Assembly: GCA_025210555.1 (NCBI GenBank)
Contig: JAOARL010000033.1
Location: forward strand, 1 to 64,000
DNA: 64,000 bases
Direction of reading: 5' to 3'
Source: Clostridia bacterium
Lineage (GTDB): Bacteria; Bacillota; Clostridia; Lachnospirales; JAOARL01
In this document: piece after piece, positions 8,013 to 16,731 of the stretch
How positions within the stretch are numbered: the stretch's first letter is position 1
Layout of the letters: each line of letters opens with the position of its first letter
Translations under genes and position numbers: made by a program
The notes under the pieces: generated by a model
The model's input: the letters and a program-made list of their open reading frames with translations, nothing else
Databases searched by the model: none
Told to the model about the DNA's origin: nothing

Positions 8013-8426
8013 TTAGTGGCAACATCCACCAGAACATCCACCACAATCTCCATGATCATGACCGTGGTCATGTCCACAACCTTCTTCTAACTCGTCTCCA
8101 CCAATAGTTGCTCTTATTACTGCAAGAACTTGGTTTAATATATCATTAAAATCTGATTCAGCATTAACTAAGTCATTAATAGCTTTGTTCTCTTTTAATT
8201 TTAATCCCATATCTTTAAGTTTTTCTACCTCAGCTTTAAAAGCTTCTTCTTCAAGTTCTCCATTCATCATTCTAGCTTGAATATCCTCTTGAAAGTTTTG
8301 ATAATCATCCATTTCTTTCATAGCTGCTTCATTTGCCATAAAATTATCTTTTGCTTCTCTTAAACTTTTATATTCATTAGATTCAACTAATAATTCTCCA
8401 ACCTCTTTTGCTTTTTCAAATAACAT
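8013..8426 (-). CDS. YlbF/YmcA-family protein with Cys/His-rich tail
   Basis: YlbF, YmcA and YaaT form a Bacillus complex that affects RNase Y activity, competence, sporulation and biofilm formation, and that carries Fe-S clusters. This 137-residue helical protein has the YlbF/YmcA fold signature (helices through about 115). It ends in a short tail holding five cysteines and five histidines, a likely metal- or cluster-binding site. The ATG at 8426 follows AAGGAGTG; a TTG one codon earlier is less likely. It lies 11 bases after miaB, the same neighbour ymcA has in Bacillus. Which of YlbF or YmcA it replaces cannot be told. Confidence 0.85.
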   Translation of the reverse strand: MLFEKAKEVGELLVESNEYKSLREAKDNFMANEAAMKEMDDYQNFQEDIQARMMNGELEEEAFKAEVEKLKDMGLKLKENKAINDLVNAESDFNDILNQVLAVIRATIGGDELEEGCGHDHGHDHGDCGGCSGGCCH

Positions 8427-8437
8427 CAAATCACTCC

Positions 8438-9817
8438 TTATATTTTTTCACCGATTAAATAATACGGTTTTGCTTCTTTAATTTTAACAGATACAACTTT
8501 ACCTATCAAGCTTTTATCACCTTTAAAATGAACTAAATAATTACTATCTGTTCTACCATGAACAGTTGCATCATCACTCTTACTAGCTTGCTCAACTAAA
8601 ACTCTAGTTTCTTTACCAACCATTTCTTTAGCTTTTTTATATACTACTTTATCTAAAACCTCTTTAAGTCTATTAAATCTATCACTTTTTACTTCATCTG
8701 AAATTTGATTTTCCATATTTGCTGCTTTAGTTCCAGTTCTAACAGAGAATATAAAAGTAAATGCTCCATTATATTCTACTTCTTCAACTAATTTAATAGT
8801 ATCTTCAAATTCTTCCTCTGTCTCTCCCGGAAAACCTATTATCATATCTGTACTTATATATAAATCTTTAATTTCTTCTTTAGCTTTCTTTATAGTTTCT
8901 AAATATTTTTCTCTAGTGTAATTTCTATTCATTTCTTTAAGCACTTTATTATTTCCAGCTTGAACTGGTAAATGTAACTGATTACAAACTTTATCACAAT
9001 CTCTAATTGCATAAATAAGTTCTTCTGATATATCTTTAGGATGAGATGTCATAAATCTAATTCTCTCTAATCCTTCAACTTCATTTATCATTCTAAGTAG
9101 TTCTGCAAATGTTGTCTCTTCTTCAAGACCTCTTCCATAAGAGTTAACATTTTGTCCTAAAAGCATTACTTCAACAACACCTTCTGAAACTAGACTCTCT
9201 ATTTCTTTAACTATATCTTCTGGCTTTCTACTTCTCTCTCTACCTCTTACATATGGAACGATGCAATATGTACAGAAGTTATTACATCCATACATAATAT
9301 TTACACACGACTTAAAATCATATTTTCTATGTGATGGTAAGTCTTCTACAATTTCACCATGCTCTTTCCATATATCTATAATTTGCTCATCTGATTCCAT
9401 CCTAGCAATTATTAGTTCTGGAAGTTTATGTATGTTAAAGTTACCAAAAACTATATCTACATGTTTTTGGTTTTTCTTAATTTCTTCTATTGTTATTTCT
9501 CTTTGTGTCATACATCCACAAAGTGCAATAATAAGATTAGGCTTGTTTTTCTTCATAGATTTTAAGTGACCTAATCTACCATATACCTTAAGTTCTGCAC
9601 TTTCTCTTACTGTACATGTATTATATAATACAAAATCTGCTTCTTTTTCATTTTCAGCTTCTGTATATCCAATTTCCTCTAAAACTCCAGCTAATGTTTC
9701 AGATTGCTTTTCATTCATCTGGCATCCAAATGTTTTTATAAAGTATTTAAGACCTTTATCTCCTAAAATCATTTTAGCTTTATTTATATATTCTAATTGT
9801 CTACTTGTTTCATTCAT
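8438..9817 (-). CDS. miaB: tRNA-2-methylthio-N6-dimethylallyladenosine synthase
   Basis: MiaB is a radical-SAM enzyme that adds a methylthio group to i6A37 of tRNAs. The 459-residue protein has the N-terminal UPF0004 domain with three conserved cysteines (in TFGCQMNEKQSE, YNTCTVRE and LCGCMTQ). The radical-SAM CxxxCxxC follows in GCNNFCTYCIVPYVRGRERSR. A C-terminal TRAM domain includes HGRTDSNYLVHF. The ATG at 9817 follows AGAGGTGA at good spacing and is preferred over a GTG three codons upstream. It is the first gene of a minus-strand run and is divergent from the nuclease gene at 9901. Confidence 0.96.
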   Translation of the reverse strand: MNETSRQLEYINKAKMILGDKGLKYFIKTFGCQMNEKQSETLAGVLEEIGYTEAENEKEADFVLYNTCTVRESAELKVYGRLGHLKSMKKNKPNLIIALCGCMTQREITIEEIKKNQKHVDIVFGNFNIHKLPELIIARMESDEQIIDIWKEHGEIVEDLPSHRKYDFKSCVNIMYGCNNFCTYCIVPYVRGRERSRKPEDIVKEIESLVSEGVVEVMLLGQNVNSYGRGLEEETTFAELLRMINEVEGLERIRFMTSHPKDISEELIYAIRDCDKVCNQLHLPVQAGNNKVLKEMNRNYTREKYLETIKKAKEEIKDLYISTDMIIGFPGETEEEFEDTIKLVEEVEYNGAFTFIFSVRTGTKAANMENQISDEVKSDRFNRLKEVLDKVVYKKAKEMVGKETRVLVEQASKSDDATVHGRTDSNYLVHFKGDKSLIGKVVSVKIKEAKPYYLIGEKI

Positions 9818-9841
9818 TATATTCACCTCTCACGCTAGAAC

Positions 9842-9870
9842 ATTTTAACATATTTAAACAAAAAATTAAA
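9842..9870 (-). promoter_or_regulatory. Candidate sigma-A promoter for miaB
   Basis: On the minus strand TTTAAT (9865-9870) and TAAAAT (9842-9847) are separated by exactly 17 bases. The -10 carries the TGn extension. It lies about 25 bases before the miaB start and next to the divergent plus-strand promoter. Confidence 0.5.
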
Positions 9871-9874
9871 GTTA

Positions 9875-9883
9875 TGCTATAAT
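9875..9883 (+). promoter_or_regulatory. Extended -10 promoter for the plus-strand nuclease gene
   Basis: TGCTATAAT is a perfect extended -10 element, 17 bases before the ATG at 9901. The -35 is weak (a TTAAAC with an 18-base spacer), as is common with extended -10 promoters. It is almost back-to-back with the candidate miaB promoter. Confidence 0.6.
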
Positions 9884-9900
9884 ACCCCTAGGTGATAAAT

Positions 9901-10965
9901 ATGAAAATAATTGAAAAACAAATGAATATAGATTTTAAAGTTTCTGATTACATAAAGAACATCAAGAATGAAGATGTTATAATTTTTGATATCGAAACTA
10001 CGGGCTTTGTAGCCAATAGAACTTATCTTTATCTTATAGGTTATATTTTGTGTGAAAATGGCAACTGGGTATTTAAGCAACTATTTGCAGAGAATATAAT
10101 AGATGAAAGTGAAATTCTATACACTTTTTATGATGAATTATTAAAACGAAAAACTCTGATACATTTTAATGGTGATACTTTTGATATACCTTATCTAATT
10201 AAGAAATCTAACCAACTAAATATATCTAATAAATTTAATGACATTAACTCAATCGATATCTATAAAATAGTTAAGCCATTTAAAAAGATATTTAAAATGG
10301 ATTCAATGAAACTAAAGAATATTGAAAAGTTTTTAGGAATATATAGAGAAGATCAATTTACTGGTGGTGATTTAATTTCTCAGTACTATGATTATCTAAC
10401 TACAAAGGATAAATCACTTGAGATTAATCTTCTCCTTCATAATGAAGAGGATTTAATGAATTTACCAAAGGTATTTGAGTTTTTAACTTATATTAATACA
10501 CTTAATAGTCTTAAGTCTGGTAATTTCAAAATAGATGAAATAAATAATATTGATCAAAGTTATGAAGTTGTTTTAAATAAAATATCTCCTTTTAATTTAA
10601 GCTTTGATGGTTTCAATTATAAACTTAAATTTGAAAAAGATAAAAATATAAAATTATATCAAAATATAATCAATACTGAGTTAAAATATTTCTTAGATGA
10701 TCATAAGGATTATTTCTTTATTCCCGATATGAATAAAGCTATACATAAAACTATAGCTTCATCTTTACCAAGTGAAAGAAAGGAAAAAGCAAAAAAATCT
10801 ACTTGCTATATTCCTCATCATTCTAATTTTATAAACGTATTTAATAATAGTATAAACTTAAAAATATTTAAATCAGATTATAAATCCAAAGAACTTTTTG
10901 TTGAATCTAATGCAGAAAATATAGTTGATGTATTTCATAAAAATATCATAGATATACTTAATTAA
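9901..10965 (+). CDS. YprB-like ribonuclease H-fold (DEDD-type) exonuclease domain protein
   Basis: This is the only plus-strand gene recognised in the window. The 354-residue product has exonuclease motifs near its N-terminus: FDIETTG (the D-x-E of Exo I), LIHFNGDTFDIPYLIKK (Exo II) and LLHNEEDLMNLP (Exo III). These resemble the YprB ribonuclease-H-like family, whose substrate is not well established. The C-terminal half (about 200-354) is lysine- and asparagine-rich and unrecognised; YprB proteins often carry TPR-like repeats there instead. The ATG at 9901 follows TAGGTGAT; an in-frame GTG three codons upstream overlaps that site. A bidirectional terminator follows. Confidence 0.8.
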   Translation: MKIIEKQMNIDFKVSDYIKNIKNEDVIIFDIETTGFVANRTYLYLIGYILCENGNWVFKQLFAENIIDESEILYTFYDELLKRKTLIHFNGDTFDIPYLIKKSNQLNISNKFNDINSIDIYKIVKPFKKIFKMDSMKLKNIEKFLGIYREDQFTGGDLISQYYDYLTTKDKSLEINLLLHNEEDLMNLPKVFEFLTYINTLNSLKSGNFKIDEINNIDQSYEVVLNKISPFNLSFDGFNYKLKFEKDKNIKLYQNIINTELKYFLDDHKDYFFIPDMNKAIHKTIASSLPSERKEKAKKSTCYIPHHSNFINVFNNSINLKIFKSDYKSKELFVESNAENIVDVFHKNIIDILN

Positions 10966-10973
10966 TATATAAT

Positions 10974-11007
10974 CAAAAATAACTACTTCAATATGAAGTA
11001 GTTATTT
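10974..11007. terminator. Bidirectional terminator, first copy of a 34-bp repeat
   Basis: A 13-bp perfect stem (10977-10989 with 10995-11007) and five-base loop are flanked by A and T tracts, so it can stop transcription from both sides. It lies between the convergent nuclease gene and MBL gene. The same 34 bases recur exactly at 16732-16765. Confidence 0.9.
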
Positions 11008-11013
11008 TTATTA

Positions 11014-12648
11014 TTAATCTATTACTGCTTTTACAGAATCCATCATCTTTTCAAGATTTTCAAATTTCTTTTGTAAATCTGCAACTTCTTGATCTGTCTT
11101 TTCATTTATAAACTCTTTATCTGCATGTGCTGATAAATAAGCAAGCTCTTCTTGAAGAACATCAAGCTTAGAAAGAAGTTCAAGTCTTGAGAATCTCTTT
11201 TTAAGCTCTGGTTGACCAGTAGTAAATGAAACTTCTCCAGCAGTAAGCTCATATAGATCTCCTCTTTCCGGAATAACTGTGTCAATGTTAAATGTTTCTT
11301 TTATAAGCTTAGAGAATGTCTTTTGAGCTTCAATTTCTCCATGCACAATAAATATTTTCTTAGGCTTAGTTTCAAAGTTTTCAATAAACTCAATTAATCC
11401 ATCTTGCCCTGCATGTCCAGAATAACCTTCTATGCTTTCTATTTCAGCATTAACTGATATATCTTCACCAAGAATTTTTACTTTCTTAGCACCCTCAATA
11501 ATTCTTCTACCAAGTGTACCCTCTGCTTGATAACCTACAAATAGTACAGTTGAATTTTTTCTCCATAAGTTATGCTTAAGGTGATGCTTAATTCTTCCAG
11601 CTTCACACATTCCACTAGCTGAAATAATAATCATTGGCTCATCTTTTTCATTAAGTTCTCTTGATTCATCTGCTGTTCTTGTAAATTTAAGTCCTGGGAA
11701 ATCCAGTGGATTATCTCCATTACTTACATACATTCTAGCTTCTTCATCATAGCAATCAAGATTTTGTCTAAAAATCTCTGTTGCTGATATAGCAAGCGGA
11801 CTATCTACATATACAGGAACTCTACTTAAGAATTCTAAGTCTTCTTTATATTTATCTTTATATTTATGTAATTCATAAATAATCTCTTGCGTTCTTCCTA
11901 CTGCAAACGATGGAATTATTACATTTCCCCCACGTCTTATTGTTCTCTTAATTGTATCTAAAAGTTTTTCAACTTTGTTTTCATTGATTTTATGTAATCT
12001 ATTACCATAAGTAGATTCCATTACCACATAGTCAGCATCAGCTATAAAGTTTGGATCTTTTAATATAGGCATATTTTTATTACCTATATCTCCAGAGAAT
12101 ACAATCTTCGTTTCTTCTTCTCCTTCTTTAACCCATACTTCTACAAATGCAGATCCTAAAATATGTCCAGCATCTCTAAATCTTATAGTAATACCTTCAA
12201 ATAATTCTATCATTGTATCATATCTATATGGCGCTAAATACTCAAGTGATGCTACTGCATCATCATATGTGTATAAAGGCTCAATCGCAGATTTTCCTGC
12301 TCTTGATCTCTTTCTACTTTTCCATTCTGCCTCTGTTTCTTGGATATGCCCACTATCTGGAAGCATGATTCCACAAAGGTCAGCTGTTGCTTTCGTACAT
12401 GCTATTGGACCTGAGAAACCATCCTTAACTAACTTTGGTATTCTTCCACTATGATCTATATGTGCATGTGTAAGAATAACTGCATCTATTTCTGAAACAT
12501 TAAATGGAAATGCTTCAAAGTTTATTTCCTCTTGTCTATCATGCCCTTGAAACATACCACAATCTATTAATATCTTTTTACCAGCTGCTTCAATCATATG
12601 ATTAGAACCAGTTACTGTCTTTGCTGCTCCGTAAAAACCTAAATTCAT
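11014..12648 (-). CDS. MBL-fold/beta-CASP RNase-like metallohydrolase
   Basis: The 544-residue protein starts like CPSF73-type nucleases (MNLGFYGAAKTVTGSNHMIE). It carries the zinc-binding HAHIDHSGR at 61-69, a later metal ligand in FRDAGHILGSAF, and IVFSGDIGN. The beta-CASP region contains VIIPSFAVGRTQE and IIISASGMCEAGRIKHHL, and GYSGHAGQDGL supplies a further histidine. This places it in the RNA-processing MBL/beta-CASP group, although it is not RNase J by architecture. About 70 C-terminal residues form a predicted coiled coil. It lies 11 bases after cheR; the link is probably only positional. Confidence 0.88.
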   Translation of the reverse strand: MNLGFYGAAKTVTGSNHMIEAAGKKILIDCGMFQGHDRQEEINFEAFPFNVSEIDAVILTHAHIDHSGRIPKLVKDGFSGPIACTKATADLCGIMLPDSGHIQETEAEWKSRKRSRAGKSAIEPLYTYDDAVASLEYLAPYRYDTMIELFEGITIRFRDAGHILGSAFVEVWVKEGEEETKIVFSGDIGNKNMPILKDPNFIADADYVVMESTYGNRLHKINENKVEKLLDTIKRTIRRGGNVIIPSFAVGRTQEIIYELHKYKDKYKEDLEFLSRVPVYVDSPLAISATEIFRQNLDCYDEEARMYVSNGDNPLDFPGLKFTRTADESRELNEKDEPMIIISASGMCEAGRIKHHLKHNLWRKNSTVLFVGYQAEGTLGRRIIEGAKKVKILGEDISVNAEIESIEGYSGHAGQDGLIEFIENFETKPKKIFIVHGEIEAQKTFSKLIKETFNIDTVIPERGDLYELTAGEVSFTTGQPELKKRFSRLELLSKLDVLQEELAYLSAHADKEFINEKTDQEVADLQKKFENLEKMMDSVKAVID

Positions 12649-12659
12649 ATATCTTCCCC

Positions 12660-13439
12660 CTAGATACTTAATTTACGATAAAAGAATGTTTTTATTGGTT
12701 CGAAATTAAATTCGCTAGCTGATATTAGCTGCTCTGTATTTCCAACAAATAAAACTCCTTCTTTCTTTAATGATTTATTAAATCTCTTATATATCTCATC
12801 CTTTGCTTCTTCTGTAAAATATATAAGTACATTTCTACAAACAATTATATCCTTATCTTTTGGATATTCATCTTTTAAAAGATCTCCAAGCTTAAATTCT
12901 ACACAATTTTTTATTTCATCTGATATTTGATAAAAATCTCCATTTTTTGTAAAGAATTTATTCAAAAACTCTTTTGGTACATTTTTAACACTCTTCTCTG
13001 AATAAAGTCCTATTTGTGCTTTTTCCAATATTGTCTTATCTATATCTGTAGCCAAAATCTTAATCTTTTTAAGATCAAAATACTTAGAAAGTATCATTAC
13101 TATTGTATATGGTTCATCACCTGTTGAGCAAGCTGCACTCCATATCTTTGGCAATGTACCTTTTTCCTTTATTTCCGCTATTACTTGTTTATCAAATATA
13201 TCCCACTGAAGTGGATTTCTAAAAAACTCTGATACATTTATAGTAAAGTAATTCATAAATTCATTAAATAAATCACCTTTCTCTTTTAACACTTTTACAT
13301 ATTCATCATACGATGAAATGTTATTTCTTACTATAAGCGAATCAATTCTTCTTTTCATTTGTTTCTCTTTGTAAGCATTTAAGTCTACTGTAGTTAGACT
13401 CATTATATCTTTCTTTAATTTCTCGTAATCTCCTAACAT
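12660..13439 (-). CDS. cheR: Chemotaxis protein methyltransferase CheR
   Basis: CheR methylates glutamates of chemoreceptors using S-adenosylmethionine, opposing CheB. The 259-residue protein has the N-terminal all-helical domain (KRRIDSLIVRNNISSYDEYV). The catalytic domain includes FRNPLQWDIF, the SAM-binding WSAACSTGDEPYT, LATDIDKTILEKA and CRNVLIYF. The ATG at 13439 follows AAGGAG at correct spacing. The gene is about 25 kb from the other chemotaxis genes, between a membrane-protein gene and an RNase-like gene. No receptor gene is in the window. Confidence 0.96.
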   Translation of the reverse strand: MLGDYEKLKKDIMSLTTVDLNAYKEKQMKRRIDSLIVRNNISSYDEYVKVLKEKGDLFNEFMNYFTINVSEFFRNPLQWDIFDKQVIAEIKEKGTLPKIWSAACSTGDEPYTIVMILSKYFDLKKIKILATDIDKTILEKAQIGLYSEKSVKNVPKEFLNKFFTKNGDFYQISDEIKNCVEFKLGDLLKDEYPKDKDIIVCRNVLIYFTEEAKDEIYKRFNKSLKKEGVLFVGNTEQLISASEFNFEPIKTFFYRKLSI

Positions 13440-13459
13440 AAATGCTCCTTTCAACTAGC

Positions 13460-14242
13460 TTAACTTATTTTATCATTATTATCTTCTGTATTCAACGACT
13501 TATTCTTTTTTAATCCCTTACCTATAAGTATAAAATATCCAACTATAACTATTAAATTTAATTCACTCATAAGAGGCATTAAAAAATTAAGAATTACCAC
13601 GTTTATTATAGTAAGTATTGTAGGTATAGTTATTATATACGCTGATATTTTAAACAAATATTTAAAATCTACATCAACCTTCATAATTTTAAGCACTATC
13701 ATACCAATTATCCCTACTATTAATACATATATCCACTTAGATATAAGTTGGAATAATAATATTGGTATCATAATAAGTGGAGCGAATGCTTTTGCATTTT
13801 CTAGAAAAGCTGCTACATCTGACTTGTTAAATCCCAAATTCATTTCTTCAAATTTTATTATTCTTGTGTCAAATTGGCTCTTTTTCTGGATTACTTTCTC
13901 TGCATTTATATATATTGCTCTATTGTAATTATCAATAAACGCTTCCTCCAGCTGACTCTTAGTGTCAATTACTACAATACCGTCACCATCTTCAAAAATA
14001 ATCGCTTCATCATTATCTGTAACTGAAAGTTTTCCATCTTCAAATTTAAAATCATTAACCTCTGTTACTACATAATCTTTTGCTTCTGTTATTAATTCTG
14101 TAATACCAACTCCCGCAAAAATACTATATGCTAAAGTTGACAATACTATAAGAAAGAAGATTTGTCTTATTGGATGACCATTCTTTTCCATGAGCTCTCT
14201 ATAAAACTCTATATCATAAAATAATCTAAAGTATTTTTTCAT
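13460..14242 (-). CDS. DUF1189-like multi-pass membrane protein
   Basis: The 260-residue protein has an N-terminal membrane segment (about 27-46). A predicted extracytoplasmic stretch (about 50-160) contains the DGDGIVVIDTKSQ segment. Three or more further membrane segments follow (about 162-181, 187-207, 218-245) before a short lysine-rich tail. This layout matches DUF1189 proteins, whose role is unknown. Its ATG overlaps the preceding gene's stop by one base. It is probably co-transcribed with the similar gene at 14242-14775 and cmk. Confidence 0.65.
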   Translation of the reverse strand: MKKYFRLFYDIEFYRELMEKNGHPIRQIFFLIVLSTLAYSIFAGVGITELITEAKDYVVTEVNDFKFEDGKLSVTDNDEAIIFEDGDGIVVIDTKSQLEEAFIDNYNRAIYINAEKVIQKKSQFDTRIIKFEEMNLGFNKSDVAAFLENAKAFAPLIMIPILLFQLISKWIYVLIVGIIGMIVLKIMKVDVDFKYLFKISAYIITIPTILTIINVVILNFLMPLMSELNLIVIVGYFILIGKGLKKNKSLNTEDNNDKIS

Positions 14243-14775
14243 TATTTTTCACTGTCTCCCTTCATATATGCAATTATAAAGAAGTATATTGCAATTATTG
14301 TAAATATATATTCAATCGCTAATAAGTTATTAGTAAATATTTGTGATATCATTGTTGCTATAAGAGCTGGTGTTAAAACATACATACTCATCTTAAGTAC
14401 TCCTATATAATTAACATCACATTTATGATTAAAATTAAGTATTATATTTCCTAGAACGCTTACTATAAATGCAATTAATACATAAGCAATATAAACACCT
14501 ATAAATATTGGAATATTATACTTAAATATAAAATCCAATATTTCCTTTAATTGCTCTACTCCAATTGATGTCATTTTAGCTGCCTTTTCATTAGTTACAA
14601 GGTTAACTATTGAATTATTAATACTTATATATAGTATTGTTAAATACGTATATACACTAACAAATACTATGCTAAGCGTATACTTGATTGTATCTTTAAT
14701 GCTTTCTTCAGCAAATTCATAGTATTTTCTCGGTCTTAATATTGAATTAACTATCTTTTTAATTATCTTTGCCAT
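14242..14775 (-). CDS. Yip1/DUF1189-like membrane protein
   Basis: The 177-residue protein has a basic N-terminus (KIIKKIVNSILRPRKYYEFA). It then has four or five membrane segments: about 30-52, 88-112, 128-146 and 152-170. The RPRKYYE start followed by a membrane bundle resembles Yip1/DUF1189 families and the neighbour at 13460-14242, suggesting a divergent paralogous pair. It overlaps the end of cmk by 17 bases, with the ribosome site AAAGGATG inside cmk. Function is unknown. Confidence 0.6.
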   Translation of the reverse strand: MAKIIKKIVNSILRPRKYYEFAEESIKDTIKYTLSIVFVSVYTYLTILYISINNSIVNLVTNEKAAKMTSIGVEQLKEILDFIFKYNIPIFIGVYIAYVLIAFIVSVLGNIILNFNHKCDVNYIGVLKMSMYVLTPALIATMISQIFTNNLLAIEYIFTIIAIYFFIIAYMKGDSEK

Positions 14776-15406
14776 ATGCCATCCTTTCTATAAAATCAAC
14801 AACTGATTCTATACTCATATCTGTACTATCTATTTCTATAGCATCATCAGCTTTTTTTAATGGTGATATTTCTCTATGCATATCTTGATAATCTCTTTCA
14901 TTAATTTCATTTAATACATCTTCAAAAGAAACATTTTTAAATTCTTTCAATCTTCTATTTGCTCTTTCCTCTGCTGAAGCTGTTAAGTATATCTTTAAAG
15001 TCGCTTCATCTTTAAGGACATGAATTCCTATGTCTCTTCCATCCATTATTAAAGATTTCCCCTTAGCAAGCTCTCTACATATGTCAGTTATCTTACTTCT
15101 AACTTCCTTATAAGCAGCAACTTTAGGAACCACTATACCAATTTCCTCTGTATGAACTTTAGATTCAACATCTTCTCCGTTTAAATAAACATCCCCATTA
15201 ATAAAATCTATATCTACGTAATCTAAATTTGCTTCAACCATCTCTTCATTTAAATAATCTATTCCATTATTAACACAATAATAAGCTACTGATCTATACA
15301 TAGCTCCTGTATCTATATATTCTATCCCCAAGTTTTCTGCTACTAATTTTGAAATTGTACTTTTCCCTGAACCTGCTGGCCCATCTAATGCTATTACTAT
15401 ACTCAT
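14759..15406 (-). CDS. cmk: Cytidylate kinase
   Basis: Cmk phosphorylates CMP and dCMP with ATP in pyrimidine salvage. The 215-residue protein has the Walker A GPAGSGKST (9-17) and the family signature YIDTGAMYRSVAYY. It also has the MDGRDIGIHVLKDEATLKIYLTA segment and the lid-region RRLKEF. The length is normal. It follows the YtqB/MnmM-type methyltransferase gene after nine bases and overlaps the membrane-protein gene downstream. Confidence 0.96.
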   Translation of the reverse strand: MSIVIALDGPAGSGKSTISKLVAENLGIEYIDTGAMYRSVAYYCVNNGIDYLNEEMVEANLDYVDIDFINGDVYLNGEDVESKVHTEEIGIVVPKVAAYKEVRSKITDICRELAKGKSLIMDGRDIGIHVLKDEATLKIYLTASAEERANRRLKEFKNVSFEDVLNEINERDYQDMHREISPLKKADDAIEIDSTDMSIESVVDFIERMAYGKDN

Positions 15407-15415
15407 AAGTCCCCC

Positions 15416-15955
15416 TTATTTAGTTTTTTCTATTATATAAAGTATTGGTGGATTATTAGGTCTATTAAGCAAAGCATACTTTGCTACTGCAAATTTTTTA
15501 TCATCTAGATTACTTATATGCTCTTCTACTGCATTTTTTTCCTCTAGCCCTCCATCATGTCCATAATAAGCTGATATAAAAATAGCTCCTCCTTTATTAA
15601 GCAAATCCATACTTTTTTCTATTGCAATTATTGTAGTGTCTTTTTTAGTTATAAGATTTTTATCCCCCTTAGGAAGATATCCTAAATTAAAAACCACTAC
15701 ATCAATGCTTTCAGAAACATATTTATCCATATTTTGATGCCCATCAAGAACCAACTTAATATTATCCTTTAATATCTTTTCTTTTGTATTTTCAATAGCT
15801 AACTTCTGTACGTCAAATCCATATACAAATTTACATTTTTCACTAAGATACAATGTATCATTACCATTACCTACTGTTGCATCAATAGCTATAGTATCTT
15901 CTGAAATATAATTATCTAAGAACATATGAACTACTTTTGTAATCTTACTTATCAT
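15416..15955 (-). CDS. YtqB/MnmM-type class I SAM-dependent methyltransferase
   Basis: The 179-residue protein contains the SAM-binding motif AIDATVGNGNDTLYLS (23-38), the acidic strand-2 end GFDVQ and the motif FNLGYLPKGDK. The last is characteristic of the rRNA-methylase-like PF06962 family. Bacillus YtqB (MnmM) methylates nm5s2U in the tRNA wobble position, and this is the likely role. The ATG follows the rluB-family stop by one base with AAAGGAG in the rluB-family coding end. The next gene, cmk, is nine bases on. Confidence 0.85.
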   Translation of the reverse strand: MISKITKVVHMFLDNYISEDTIAIDATVGNGNDTLYLSEKCKFVYGFDVQKLAIENTKEKILKDNIKLVLDGHQNMDKYVSESIDVVVFNLGYLPKGDKNLITKKDTTIIAIEKSMDLLNKGGAIFISAYYGHDGGLEEKNAVEEHISNLDDKKFAVAKYALLNRPNNPPILYIIEKTK

Positions 15956-15956
15956 C

Positions 15957-16661
15957 TTATACTCCTTTTAAATACTCTATTTCTTCATCTGTTAAATGTC
16001 TGAATTTTCCTCTTTCAACACCATCTAAAGTTATATCACCTAATTGAATTCTTTCAAGTTCTAAAACTCTATGTCCTAGTGCTTCACACATTTTTCTAAC
16101 TTGTCTATTTTTACCTTCATGTATTGTTATTTCAACTGTACTTGTATTTGCATTTTCTCTTATAACATCTAGCTTTGCTTCGCTAGTTACATAATCGTCT
16201 ATCTTAAGTCCACTTTCAAATTGTCTTATCTCATCTAGTGTAAAATGTCCTTTAACAAAAGCTTTGTACACTTTACTTAATTCATGTTTTGGGTGTGTTA
16301 CTCTATATGTCAAATCTCCATCATTAGTAAGTATTAATAATCCTTCTGTTGTAAAATCCAATCTTCCCACTGGATAAAGTCTTTCTTTAATTCCATGTAA
16401 AAGATGCATAACTGTTTTTCTTTTCTTTTCATCTTTTACAGTAGTGACATATCCCTTTGGTTTATTTAAAAGAATATATACCTTCTTATCTTCTTGCTCT
16501 ACTATTTTTCCATTATATTCAACAACATCATCTTCACTAACTTTAGTTCCAAGTTCTGTTATTATCTCTCCATTAACTTTAACCTTACCAGCTAATATTA
16601 ATTCTTCTGATTTTCTTCTTGATGCAATCCCTGCTGTTGCTAAAAATTTCTGTAGTCTCAT
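15957..16661 (-). CDS. rluB: RluB-family 23S rRNA pseudouridine synthase
   Basis: The 234-residue enzyme has an N-terminal S4 domain (MRLQKFLATAGIASRRKSEELI). The RsuA/RluB catalytic domain follows, with GRLDFTTEGLLILTNDGDL around the catalytic Asp and EGKNRQVRKMCEALGH near the C-terminus. RluB modifies U2605 of 23S rRNA (E. coli numbering). The ATG at 16661 has AGAGGTGAG just upstream; a start five codons earlier would overlap that site. Substrate assignment within RluB/RluE/RluF/RsuA is by similarity only. Confidence 0.92.
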   Translation of the reverse strand: MRLQKFLATAGIASRRKSEELILAGKVKVNGEIITELGTKVSEDDVVEYNGKIVEQEDKKVYILLNKPKGYVTTVKDEKKRKTVMHLLHGIKERLYPVGRLDFTTEGLLILTNDGDLTYRVTHPKHELSKVYKAFVKGHFTLDEIRQFESGLKIDDYVTSEAKLDVIRENANTSTVEITIHEGKNRQVRKMCEALGHRVLELERIQLGDITLDGVERGKFRHLTDEEIEYLKGV

Positions 16662-16731
16662 CTTCTCACCTCTCATATAATAATAACATATATAAAGCTT
16701 CTTAACACCTAGTTTAGAAAAAGTTTAGAAA

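Noticed and set aside
9877-10080. Minus-strand frame of 67 codons
   Set aside because: It is antisense to the start of the YprB-like gene and covers its promoter; no domain or ribosome site is seen.
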